DNA of 64,000 nt from Haliclystus octoradiatus. Lineage: Eukaryota; Cnidaria; Staurozoa; Stauromedusae; Haliclystidae. Position numbers and translations under genes: made by a program. Positions within the stretch are counted from its first letter, which is position 1; every line of letters begins with the position of its first letter. The notes beneath the pieces were generated by a model, which worked only from the letters and a program-made list of their open reading frames with translations, did no database searches and was not told the DNA's origin. The DNA is taken from NCBI GenBank assembly GCA_916610825.1, contig OU744452.1, forward strand, positions 1,213,543-1,277,542, in the 5' to 3' direction. Below, one piece after another: positions 29,701 to 39,805 of this stretch.

Positions 29701-32634
29701 CAGAACCAATCAGAGGTAAGAACAATCAATATGATTGACACATGATTTTGTTATGGAAACATCCAAGTTATTGTTATTGTTATTTTTTCATTGTAGGAAA
29801 TGTTGCATGTTGAAGCAAGGCGTTTCTTTGTTAAAGACGATGCTTTATTTACGCAAAGAAGGATACAAGAATTGTTGCAGTTTGATTCAGAGTTAAAATG
29901 GACATCAAATATTTTGAAGGAATTGCCAATTGCTTTTTTACCAACGTATGTGATTTTGATTTTATTCAAATGAAAACATTCTTAAATTTCTAGCGATAAT
30001 AATAATATAATAATATTAATAGTGGGATTGTTCCACACCCACGAGTGTTGCGTCGTGCGGCACGAGGAAGGCGTAAGAAAATCAAGAGCTGCAGCAGCGA
30101 GTGATTTTCTTAAGCCTTTTTAAGTGCCTAGCTCGAATAAGATAAAAGCTGGAATCGTCGGACCATGATTCTACGCAAACTTCTTTATTTATTCAGGCTA
30201 CCGTTGGTCATAGCCGAATGACGACATTCGAATTAGTTCCGAACCACAGATTGAAGATTATTTGTGCTATGTTGTACTGACAGCGTTTCGATATTAGGGT
30301 TTTAATGAAATTTCACTTGTTCTATTTCTATATATTGTTTATGTTAGTAACTTTTTTATTATTATTAGTTACCCTCATTCTGAAGATCCCTCCAAACCAA
30401 CAATCTACTCAAGTACGAGGTTAGTACCAGTAATTTATGCATTGGTTTAGCAAGCATATTTCTAGCCTTATAGAAACAAGTTATGAATACTGTATGCTGA
30501 CGCATAAACCTGGTACCGAGAATAATCGGCAGTTTTTCTCGATTATCCACAATCAATTAATTTCATTTGAACTATTCAAGGCTTTCGATCTCCCATGAGT
30601 TTTTAGTGTATCCCCATGGTTCCTGGTTTCAAAATGAAAATAGAGTTTATCGACTCTGAGGTTGTGAGAACTGTTCAACCTGTTGTAACGGTCACATCTA
30701 CACAGCAGTCACCTGTCCAAAGTGGTCACCCCTTCAATATCCATAATAGTATTTTCCATTAAATAAACCCTGTATTTAAAGGTCACCTGCATATAATGGT
30801 CAATTTATAACATCTCATATTTGGCTGTTATATACAGGTTTTATTATAGTCATTTATTTTCATTGTATAATCTTGTAGTAATTCATTATATGATTGTGTT
30901 TTTTATCAGATGTCCGGCATGGTGTGATCGGATATTGATGAGTAGTCATCTATACAACACTATCAACGAGGTCAGTCATTCATCATATGTAGTATTTTAA
31001 AGTATCTATAAATATATATTTATAGTTTTATTGAATGTTTTTATCGGATTGGTATTCATATTCTATCAAAGTGTTATTTACGTCTACACAAGTTTTTTTT
31101 CATTTTCAATGGTTAGTACACTATCTATCTAAAGGAGGATTAGCTCAGATGGCAGAGCAACCGAACTTCAGATCGGATCATATCTGATCGACTGTGGTTC
31201 AAATCCCCCTAAGGTCAACTCAGCCGTGACTTTATCTGAAACATCAAATGAGTACCATCGTGAGAATTGTATTGTGAGTAGCTGCGGCGCATCGTTGCGC
31301 ATTGACAATCAAGACCTATCTGCCATGAAATCTGTTGAAATTGATCTGCAGTGTCGCGGCTGAGATTAACAAAGAGCGTTTAAAATCATTGCTCTCAGCG
31401 AAAAAAGCCATTCATCTAGAAATCGAGGAGTGGTACGGGTGCCTTTCGGTAGGGCGACACCGTCTACATTACATTATGTTTTACACTATCTACATTTATT
31501 TTAAGGGTGTTGTCCTACCTGCATGTATATACATATTTTAAATTATGTGAATAAATCATATCCTATTCTATTCTATCCTATCCTACGCGTTTCAAGGGGC
31601 ACTACCCAAAATGAGAGGACACGGGGGCCCCAATATATTATGGCGTAACCCCCCTGGACCATGCCATCCTTGAGCTTATCTGAACATCATTCTGAAGAAA
31701 ATAGAATGAGGTTTCTGATGAAAAACAACTAAAAAGAATGGTCTATCAAAGATATCTATATTCTAATACGTACATTCTGCTATTATAGCGAATTATCGAT
31801 GTTTGAAATTGTTAATTTTCATTATAGTTTGGTTCTGATGTTCAATATGATCTTCTTGGCAGCGATAAATGTGTAGGCGATCATAAGGTATGCTAATCAC
31901 TCGTAACATCCTAATTTGGATGTCAAGCAATTGATCATGTTTGAATGTTTTCCAGACTTATTTTGATCATGTAAGTGTTGGTGTTTGGATTGCGAAATTT
32001 TGGCGATGTAAAATAACCCTTTAGATACTGCATCATAATTAGAATATATTCTCTGAATACTCCGTTCATACCCTCCAATGCTCCTGGAAACAGTAGTATC
32101 TGAACCTTTGTCTGAAATGCATCATGTAGCAATCTTAAAACCATACCCTTTATAGTTTGAAGGTTCTGAGTTGAATACCGTAAACATTTTGTCAAAAGAA
32201 CTAGAAAAGATACCCCTTCAAATTGGCGCATCCTCATCCCCTAATCACGCCAGTCATATTGAAGTTATTCCGGAGGCTAATTCCTCAGAATTCATGTCAC
32301 TACCAACACGAAAATCATGGAAATGCATTTAAAGTGTTGTGAAAACACAATGAAAATGTAAAAAATGAGAACCGCAAATCTTTTAGGCCATGAAAATGTT
32401 TGAAAACCATACAAATATCACGATATTCACGATATCAAGATTTGAAATTTGACGCTCTTTTCATGGTTTTCATGTTAGTAGTGTGTTGTTTTGCTTTGGT
32501 CAGCCTATTAGTATTTTCTGTACATTAATTTTAACAATTTGTATCTATTCTAGCCCGTCTTGCTGAAGTTCAAATTAAAGCTAACTGATTTCACTAACAA
32601 CAATATATCATCGCAGCTAAAATCAGCGGATTGA
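17780..32634 (+). CDS. INPP5A: Type I inositol polyphosphate 5-phosphatase
   Basis: Seventeen exons join in phase: 17780-17842, 20041-20082, 21188-21288, 22369-22456, 23541-23604, 23714-23748, 25011-25082, 26769-26821, 28117-28180, 28498-28553, 28631-28709, 29620-29715, 29797-29945, 30369-30419, 30910-30970, 31828-31887 and 32554-32634. The sum is 1215 nt, 404 residues; the vertebrate enzyme has 412. Landmarks: FCVTANVGSIFEE, HCQEVGG, FLDEDY, WSRKGYM, FVNIHLIHD, LLFGDFNVRLD (metal/catalytic motif), SSTRCPAWCDRIL (substrate/catalytic motif) and VGDHKPV. The enzyme removes the 5-phosphate from Ins(1,4,5)P3 and Ins(1,3,4,5)P4, ending calcium signalling, usually at the plasma membrane. The 42-bp exon 2 (PEKLKKTWVDELLE) is easy to miss. 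Unlike mammals, the C-terminus QLKSAD has no CaaX prenylation box. Introns hold many MITEs, a minisatellite and a SINE. Confidence 0.96.
21309..21375 (+). repeat. Dispersed repeat with AATAAT head and TTGTTCCACACCAG
   Basis: The AATAATAATATAATAAT head followed by ATTGTTCCACACCAGTTCTTGG recurs at about 61495-61590, and a shorter form occurs at 29998-30045. The class is unknown. Confidence 0.5.
21894..22070. mobile_element. Tc1/mariner-like MITE, 177 bp
   Basis: Inverted termini CAGTGAAACCTGT ... ACAGGTTTCACTG are bordered by TA on both sides (21892-21893, 22071-22072), the target of Tc1/mariner elements. The interior repeats GGTGGCCTTTATATACAGG and GGTGGCCGTTATAACAGG. There is no coding capacity. 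Confidence 0.85.
22607..22866 (-). mobile_element. SINE family 1, old minus-strand copy
   Basis: Reads on the minus strand as AGGATTAGCTCAGATGACAG through GATCTGAAGC and a B-box region, then the CTTGATTGTCAATGC and CAGCCGCAACAC segments of the full-length copies. It is diverged and lies in INPP5A intron 4. Confidence 0.75.
23106..23256. repeat. 47-bp tandem repeat, about 3.2 copies
   Basis: Units start at 23106, 23153, 23200 and (partial) 23247. Each begins TGAATTAGTAGGGTCTTTG and ends CTTGTTCTGGGC, with only one or two differences between copies, so the expansion is recent. Confidence 0.95.
24139..24407 (+). mobile_element. hAT-like MITE, copy 1
   Basis: Starts CAGAGATATCTATTTTCAAGA and ends ATAAATAGATGGCTCTG, weak inverted termini. 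The interior contains CAAACCCAGGC and AAAGCAAAACCT, shared with copies at 28823 and 58255. The 8-bp flanks are only partly alike here. Confidence 0.65.
25456..26348. mobile_element. Non-autonomous hAT-like element, 893 bp
   Basis: Ends CAGTGATGTGA ... TTACAACACTG are inverted. The flanks AAACTTGA (25448-25455) and AAACGTGA (26349-26356) match at 7 of 8, the hAT duplication length. Both ends are packed with AAAGTAAT/GTAACGCGTTAC subterminal repeats. An 84-codon frame at 25798-26052 does not resemble a transposase. Confidence 0.8.
26853..27505. repeat. 11-bp minisatellite (ACTGAAAAYGG), about 650 bp
   Basis: Some 58 tandem units of the type ACTGAAAATGG, ACTGAAAACGG or ACTGAAAACAG, with higher-order blocks reused around 27160-27240 and 27310-27400. 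It lies in INPP5A intron 8. Flanking CAGTAGTTTTTCAGT DNA (27560-27625) also occurs alone at 24570-24625, so the array probably grew inside a dispersed repeat. Confidence 0.97.
28823..29074 (+). mobile_element. hAT-like MITE, copy 2
   Basis: Shares CGTCAAACCCAGGCGTGCG, AATAATATCATGAATTC and GATGGCTCTG with copies 1 and 3. The start CAGTGTATAAATTC is degraded and a short piece before the right end is missing. Confidence 0.6.
30690..30850 (-). mobile_element. Degenerate mariner-like repeat
   Basis: A diverged copy of the repeat at 15117/21894: GTCACCTGCATATAATGGTC and GGCTGTTATATACAGG remain. No intact termini. Confidence 0.5.
31128..31481 (+). mobile_element. SINE family 1, full-length copy
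   Basis: A 354-bp element bounded by a perfect 11-bp duplication TACACTATCTA (31117-31127 and 31482-31492). It has an A box (TAGCTCAGATGGCAGAGC), a B box (GGTTCAAATCC), a middle section with GCGGCGCATCGTTGCGC, and a 3' domain GGGCGACACCGTCTACATTA. It lies in INPP5A intron 15. Confidence 0.93.
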
Positions 32635-32832
32635 ATTGTACTTAAATGAAAGTATGCGTGCGCATCATTGATTTAACTGTTAGAAATATTATAGAAGTAA
32701 CGTTAATATCAAATGCGCTTTTTAAAGGTTTTAATGTAAAATATAGCATATCAAAGGTATATAAATATATGTATAGTATTTATTCATTTGTAATTTCAAA
32801 TAATTATTATACTGAGGAAACATATTCATTGT

Positions 32833-33094
32833 AAAAGGTTAGCAACAATAAGTGATTAATGAAAACGTTTCGATCAATCATCATGTCATCTTCAATTCAA
32901 AACGGAATGAAACATTAATATACAAAGTATTTACAGAGGTTATAGTCTAAATAAATCAACACATGCTAAATTTGTAAATGCCATGTTACATTGTATTCCT
33001 TTTTGAACTGAAGATGGCATTATGTATGTGATCGAAACGTTTTCAACACCCACTACTTGTAGTTTATTGTAGCTGGCCTTTTAGTTTTAAAATG
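32833..33094. repeat. Foldback element, CTGAAGA/GAAACG family, copy 1
   Basis: Inverted arms about 32833-32908 and 32996-33094 share AAACGTTTCGATCA, CATCTTCAATTC and the outer AGCTACAATAAACTACAAG type sequence. The right arm reads GAACTGAAGATGG ... GATCGAAACGTTTTC, then CTACTTGTAG. Confidence 0.7.
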
Positions 33095-34283
33095 TTTTAC
33101 AAGGAAACTTTCAAAACATATTTAACCAAGATAATTATTGATATTGTAACTATCTTGATATCTAGATTTTTAACTGATTTGTGTACAGCGAATGATATAC
33201 ATTATATTGCACTATTGTATAATAATTTTGTGATTTTTAAAATTTAAAATGAATGATAATGAAATTTCTAATGTAAGAAATGATGATATTTTTTGTGTTT
33301 TAACAAATAATGGCATCGAATGAGATGGACGTAATTTCGATTTCGTTATACTGAATGACGTCAAATAAAAAACACGATAATACGTGCCAACGTTTCCGAG
33401 TTTATTCTTTACTAATCATCGCCAGGCAAGTGAAAGAGAGAGAACAGGTTTACATCGTATTTATTTTATTTTTTAAATTTTTTAGTTAACAAAATCTTAA
33501 TTTCATAATGACTATAGAAAATTGTACAAATGCCAAATAGAAGCAAAGATAAAAGTAACGTCTTGTGATTCAAGGAACACAACACGTTTTCAAATTTTAT
33601 AAGTATACACACGATAAAAGTTTTCAAATTCAAGTAATTGTGAAGGAGGTTTGGAACGGTAGACACCGTTTTGAAAAAGAAATAGCTCACGCTCTATATT
33701 TTTCAAAGATATGTGGCAGATCTTTAGGAACTTGGTTCCTAATACCACAGGGGGAAGGAAATTAACATCCATTTATATCACATTTTACCGTGGCATTTCC
33801 TTGATGTTACAAAAACAAATTCAAAAGAAGGAAATTTTTGGCTCTTCAGCTGCAATCTTCAAATCCATCCAAGGATTGAACTTCTTTGGTAATTTGGGAA
33901 ATTGAGTAATACTATCTTATATGAAGTAGATATTGTTTATAATGGCATGCAGGGAACTTTTAAAATGTACACTATAGGCGATGTGCCGCTATAGCCAATT
34001 ATTCACAAGAAGAAAGATACCAACATTTCACCAGGAAGATCAGTACACTATAAACAGTAATCCGTGATAACAGGTGTAAACAATGCCGTTAAAACAGTTT
34101 CTACTGTAAAGCACTGTCTTATAACAAATCCGTATTCATATTTATTATTTTCTTTTGAACTACTTTTGAAATAAAATCAATGAGCCGTTACATGACCTAC
34201 AATGCAAATAGTTCTGACTGGATTTTTTGAGAGTTACAGGGGAAAATTAAGATTTCAAGAACTTTACTACCCTAAAAGACAGA

Positions 34284-34463
34284 TTTTAAGACAGAAGATA
34301 GCAATAAAAAAAGCTACATGTAATTGTGGACAACGTTTCGCGTACATTCATGATATATTCCTTCTTTCTTTCTTTTGACCTGATGATGGATATCATGAAT
34401 ATAACCGAAACGTTGTCCACAACTACATGTAGCTTCTTTTATAGCTATCCTTTTGTCTTAAAA
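34284..34463. repeat. Foldback element, CTGATGA/GAAACG family, copy 2
   Basis: Nearly perfect inverted arms at 34284-34355 and 34390-34463 with AGCTACATGTA, TTGTGGACAACGTTTCG and ATTCATGATAT, separated by 34 bp. The core CTGATGA (34380-34386) and GAAAC (34407-34411) flanks a short stem, as in hammerhead ribozymes. Confidence 0.85.
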
Positions 34464-36197
34464 TGTTATTCAAAGAAATTTTATCAAACAAGAGATTGTT
34501 TTTTAAGTTTGGATACGCATGCGTCTATATACAGCCTCTATTGATAAAGGTTATTTAAAATTGTATTTTGCTGAATCAGCTATTATGATCAACTAATGAT
34601 AGGCATATGGGCTTACCGTAACAAATCATAAATGATTTCATCGCGACATTGAACCGTTTTATTTTTGAAAATTTTTTACCTTCTTTTTAAATTGTACGAA
34701 TGAGAGACCAATCCAAAATTGAAGAATCTTTTAAAAACAAACGTAGCACCAATAACTCGTAAATCCAAATTATTAATCTATCAATTTGCTACAAACCATT
34801 GTCTGTCAGAGACGTTTAGGACATTATCCAGACGAGGTCGCAAGGTGTTGGGTTGAATGTTATAATTTCAAAATTAAATAGAGTATTTGAGAGCGAAATT
34901 ATATTTGAAATTCCATGATTCAAATTAACCGCCAATTTCAAAGTCTGACAGACCGTGATTATGTTTACGATTTCCGTGCGTGATCAATAAGTTTTCTTTC
35001 CTCAACAGAAACACACCACCGACTTGTTTGTACGAGTCGTCAGCGAAGCGCGATAAATCGGCTGCCTTCGTATCGCAAGGGTTGATTTCTGACTAAGAAA
35101 AAGGTTTGTTTTGAAAAGTCAAGAATTTGCCAAAGTCTACAAAAAGAAATGAAAGGAATACAAAAACGATGAGCAGTGTTATATACCTGCAACATTTACG
35201 GAGAAATAACGTTGGAAATACAACTCTATAACAAGGTATTTGAAACAGAATAATTTTTTTTCGATTTTGTTACGGTCTAATGATTCCATTTTTTAATAAT
35301 AATTCCATTTCTTGAAGAATAACAAATGCATGTTTTAGGCCTTCTATAAATAGCCAAGGATAAGTGTCCAACTTCCACCGTATTTAAGTTCGACAATTTC
35401 TGATGCTAAGATTCCGATTTTATAGATTTTATGAAATTATACTTAGTGTAATGCATTTTAAAATACCTTTATATAGTAAGGGATCCGAACATAATTACAT
35501 AATTTGGCTAATTTGATAGACGGTGTTCAAAATAGAATATAGTAAATAAAAATTCATATTCTTGCTTATCAATACTGAATCAATTAGAAAAGCAAATTAA
35601 ATGTTAGGAGAAAGCGAACATTATGTATAGTTATAATTCTGCTGAAGTGAATTCATGACTCATTGCTCATTCAGAGATGTGATTTTGTTTGGCCCAATTC
35701 TATATTACTTCTAATTATGCAATGCAGACCTCTCTTCTATATTAGCCTCATAATGCTTCAAGGCAGAACAATAGAATACAATTGAGCTTATTAAAATAAG
35801 TTTGAGCAATGATTCGTAAACGTAATGCGAGCCATCAGAAAAACAATAGAAGGGCTTAATTCGTAAAACTATGACTTGCCCCAGTATTCAGCTCAAAGCT
35901 CCGATAAAAATTGATTTAAAAATTTTACTTGATTTAAGGTTTTTTGCTCCAAGTTCAAGAAAATCTTGTTTTTATCCAACATTTTGGTCTCACAAGATTA
36001 TTTTTCTCAAAATGGTTAAAAGTCAAAAGTTCGACATATAATACAAAACAAGAAAATCGATACTAAATTAAATAATTCTCAAGAATCTAGACTTTTTGCT
36101 GTGATAATATATAGATAGCCCTGACCATAGCTGATATTCATAACATTCATGCTTTCATCTTTTTTATTTTTAGAATTGAAGATCAAGCGAATACACA

Positions 36198-38799
36198 ATG
36201 CTAAACTATCTTGTGCTGCTTCTTCTCATACTGGTAAACACACCTGGTCCATCTCAAGAACTTAGCCGACGCGGTAAGTAATATGAAGCAGCATTTCATC
36301 TACATATAATCTGATTAAGCACATCAATTTGATAACTAACTACAGAGCGAGCATTACAGGACTTGAATACAACTAGGACATACATGCACAACTCAACCTG
36401 TGATTGTGTCAATTCCCTGTCTAGAATGGTCTTTCACAATCTAACATATTATTAGACTGTGTTAAGTATATGCACTTTAGAGGTAACCGATCGTTAATGG
36501 TCACTTTTAACAGGTTAAACACTGACCGCTATCCATAAGTATTACCTTGAATGATCATATCTATTCTTTTATTATCTTAATAGATATTTTCAATGGCGAT
36601 GATGGGAGTACAAATATAGATTTAGATGATGACGATGATGATGACTTGTTTTCATCTGGAGAGAGTGGCGAAGGTAAGCGGCACAGCATGAACTATGAAA
36701 CTTTTGTATCCATTTCCTATTCACATGGCATTGGCAAAACGACCATAAACATGTTCAGATAAGGAAACAGATTTGAAAAAGGACATATTACCCTCAACTT
36801 AATATCAGACAACAAAAACTTCTACGCAAAATAAAACAATCGAGAAAATAGTCAAAAATTATTGGCTAAATGAGTCAAAAAGTATATCTCAAACAAATTT
36901 CAAGGCAGAGAGATACCCTAAAATTTGTTTCTAGAATTTGAAAAAGGTACCCTTTAAAATTTGAATACCCCAGCGGGGGTATTGCGATGTAATTTTAAAT
37001 CTTCAGTCCATGTACGTGTAAAAAGTACATCGTACTCTGAACCTTCACGAAGACTAACTAATCTTTTGTTTTGTTTAGGTTCAGCAGACTTGCAATCTAA
37101 GAGAAACACATACGAGCATTCACCAATGGTATTAGATGATAATTCTAACAAAAAAGATGCCGTTCCTGCTCTTGAAAATAAAGAACTACAAGGTGGAATT
37201 GATAATCCTATCCTCTGGAGTGAAGGCTTCAATGGTAGATCATACGACCATGGCAAACGAATGGAAGAAGGAGAAGGTGGAATGTTACCAGCTGACGTCA
37301 TGCCTAATACAGTCGGACCCAATCCTAATGTGTTTGGTGGATTTCCAGAAAATGACATTTGGGGAAATTTTGAGTTACCATCTCCAGAGAAATTAGAAAT
37401 GATGAAATTAGCGTTGAAACCAAAATCCCCACATCGTCCAAGTTATGATCCACATTATCATGTTGATGTTGGAAATGTACTATATCATTACGAACATAAT
37501 GCCTTACCAGAATATGATGTACACGAAACACCACCATTTACAGTTGGTCTCCTTCATGCTATGAATAAATTAAAACTACAAAATGGTCCAGGCAAAAAAC
37601 CAGCAAATGGTAAATGCCCTCCTGGAATGGGAAGTTGTCCACCGGTTAAAATACAAGCAGGTAAATTACCACCAGGACCATGTAAGAGACCAAACCCAGT
37701 TTGTAATGCTGAAGAGCCCGCTTTATTGAAGCCAGACTATGAACCACCTTGTCCATCAAAGATTTTACAAGCCATTGGTGGATGTGGGCTTGGAAAACAA
37801 GCAAAACCAGGACCAAAAATCCCGGATGAGAAGCCAGAAAATCCTGCTGATATACCTTTTAAGAATCCAAATGTTGGCCCAGACAATAAGCCTGACCAAT
37901 TGGAAGAGCCTAAACCACCTAAGCCACCAAAGGCTCCGGGCAAACCGTCTCCCCCGGATAAAGAAGAAGAGGGGAAAAAACCGGATGCAGATAAACCGGA
38001 ACCACTTCCTATACCTGGCGTAACCGACAACAAATTATTATCAAATGCAAACACAGCAGACCTGACATCAGCATTAACGCCATCAATCAAAGCATTACTT
38101 AGACAACCAGCAAAGTTAAATAGAGATGAGATGTCTGTATTGAAGTTACTAGAAACAGCTTCAGCTCTGAAAGAAGTTAAAGGTAAAACAATGACTGGTC
38201 ATACTGGCAGCAAACCATTGAAAAAGAACCGTTTAGCTACGAGGAAACATATTAAGAGAATCGCCAGAGGATTTTTCAATCCATACCAAATCAGTCACGA
38301 AGATAGTGCTTTTACGGGGATTGAAAGAGGAATGAGTAATCAAATGGCGCCAGAGGAATACCCCACTGTGGGGACAGACGATGACTTTGCATATGAATCC
38401 CCTGATGAGTTAATGGGGGTCAAACAAACACAATTAACCCATGAATTTGCAAGGTTGAAAAAAGAACAAGAAAAGATCAAAATCAGTAAAGATTTAAAAG
38501 ACAGTGAATCGGTTGCGTTGATGATGAAAGTTGGCGGTGAATTAGAAAAAACAATGGCTAATAAATTGAATGATTTGTCATTAAATGGCGGAAAGAAAGA
38601 AAAGAATTCAGAGGCAGAAGCGGCACAAGTGACAGCAACAGCTGAAGATGCCAAACATTTGAGTTCATTTTTTGATCAAATCAGCAACGAAACGAAATCA
38701 TCTGATAAGGAGAAAGGTAGACATCATCTACACCAACTTAAAAATAGAATAAATATCTTGAAAAAAAAACATCACAAGGCTAAAAAGCATCATGCATAA
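36198..38799 (+). CDS. Secreted acidic/Pro-rich protein (short-form isoform)
   Basis: Three coding exons, 36198-36273, 36584-36673 and 37079-38799, give 628 residues. Residues 1-20 are a signal peptide (MLNYLVLLLLILVNTPGPSQ). Exon 2 has a run of seven Asp, then LFSSGESGEG, which looks like a glycosaminoglycan attachment site. Exon 3 is low in Cys and rich in Pro, Lys, Asn and Gly, with CPPGMGSCPP, a Pro/Lys/Glu-rich block (PKPPKPPKAPGKPSPPDKEE) and several dibasic sites (SKR, HGKR, HIKR). It ends in a basic His-rich tail (HHKAKKHHA). AATAAA follows the stop at 38833-38838, so exon 3 is a terminal exon. No family was recognised; an extracellular-matrix protein is a reasonable guess. Exons 1 and 2 end in phase 1 and could instead splice to the TSP1 exon at 39806. 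Confidence 0.85.
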
Positions 38800-39111
38800 T
38801 ACAATCACTCACATGTATTTATAAACTAACAAAATAAACACTAAAAGCATTGATCATATCTTGTATTTGTTGTTGCAGTATTTGACTATCGCGTTCTCTG
38901 TCTCGTTCAGGATTGTCTCTTTCTAAATACAATCAATATTTTCCTCGTTTAAACAACTTATTTCCATAGCTCAACGTGGATTTTAAATGTCGTAAGATGT
39001 TCCTGGATATAGGGTGACAGAGAACGATAGTCAAATACAACTACAAGTGAAGATGTCTATCAGATATACCCCCATGTTTAACGATTACCGAACCACACAG
39101 AGCACAATATA

Positions 39112-39300
39112 ATGAATATGGTAAAGCAGTTAGTGCAACCTTGGTGTGTAGTGGTTAAGGTTATGGACAACAGCCCGCGAGGGTCTTGGGTTCAACTCCT
39201 TGAAGGGGGAGCACTATTGATTGGTGGCAGGAAAGTCAACCAGCCACAAAAACACTCGAGAGTACCACCAGACACCCAGTTGAGAAAAAAAGTCACCTGC
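39112..39300 (+). mobile_element. SINE family 2 copy
   Basis: GTGTAGTGGTTAAGGTTATG (A-box region) and GGTCTTGGGTTCAACTCC (B-box region) are spaced as in tRNA-derived SINEs, followed by GGGGGAGCACTATT. It resembles the copies at 6190 (minus) and 50300. The 68-codon frame across it is an artefact. Confidence 0.6.
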
Positions 39301-39584
39301 GGTTTTCGTGGATTATGATAAATCAAAAAAATTAAATCAGTTGTACACGTATATAGTATATGTAGTTAGATGTAGGTGGGTGGTTTGAATTGAATATCAA
39401 AAACACTGGTCTGCTCTTTGATAGCAATACTACAGGTAAGCGTCGAGTAACACAATACTGTGACATCATAATATGTGATAGATTTCATAGGAGATAATCA
39501 TTCCATTCGACAACAGAAGATGGTGCTTATTTGTGATGTTTTAGACAAAGCCAGGGCTGAGTTTATATTCGGTGCATTTGAATA

Positions 39585-39650
39585 TCAGATATGATCAGAT
39601 CTTAAGTTCGTTGCTCTGCCATTTGAGCTAATCTTCTCACAGACACCATA
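39585..39650 (-). mobile_element. SINE family 1 head fragment
   Basis: The minus strand reads AGATTAGCTCAAATGGCAGAGC then GATCATATCTGA-type sequence, the tRNA-like head only, with the rest missing or unrecognisable. Confidence 0.6.
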
Positions 39651-39805
39651 TGAATGAAAATGATGCTGGATAAACAGTGAAATAGAAAGGTCACCTGTAT
39701 AGAAGGGTCGCTCAGCTGGAAAGGTCGACATTTCCGCATCTCATAGCTTCCACCTGTATTCTGCCACTGACATTCATTTGGTCTTTTCTCTGCGGTTAGT
39801 TTCAG

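Larger units (their letters stand above)
32635..36197. other. Intergenic and 5' UTR between INPP5A and the TSP1-CAP locus
   Basis: Holds the INPP5A 3' UTR and two foldback elements. A further GAAACG-type motif lies on the minus strand at about 33376-33415. A strong acceptor (TTTTTATTTTTAG) at 36173 just before the next start codon implies an upstream non-coding exon, possibly ending near 35103 at AAAAAG/GTTTGT. Open frames near 33565-33905 have no recognisable similarity. Confidence 0.45.
38800..39805. other. Region between alternative terminal exon and TSP1 exons
   Basis: Contains the polyA signal at 38833-38838 and two SINE fragments. No signal-peptide exon that could start a separate TSP1-CAP gene was found here. 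Confidence 0.5.

Noticed and set aside
31935-32237. 100-codon minus-strand frame inside INPP5A intron 16
   Set aside because: No recognisable domain and no paired splice sites; probably chance.
36547-36762. Independent 71-codon Asp-rich protein
   Set aside because: Only 36584-36673 is exon 2 of the secreted-protein locus; the rest is flanking intron.
37737-38090. Gly/Ser-rich minus-strand frame within the Pro-rich exon
   Set aside because: Antisense shadow of a Pro/Lys-rich coding exon.
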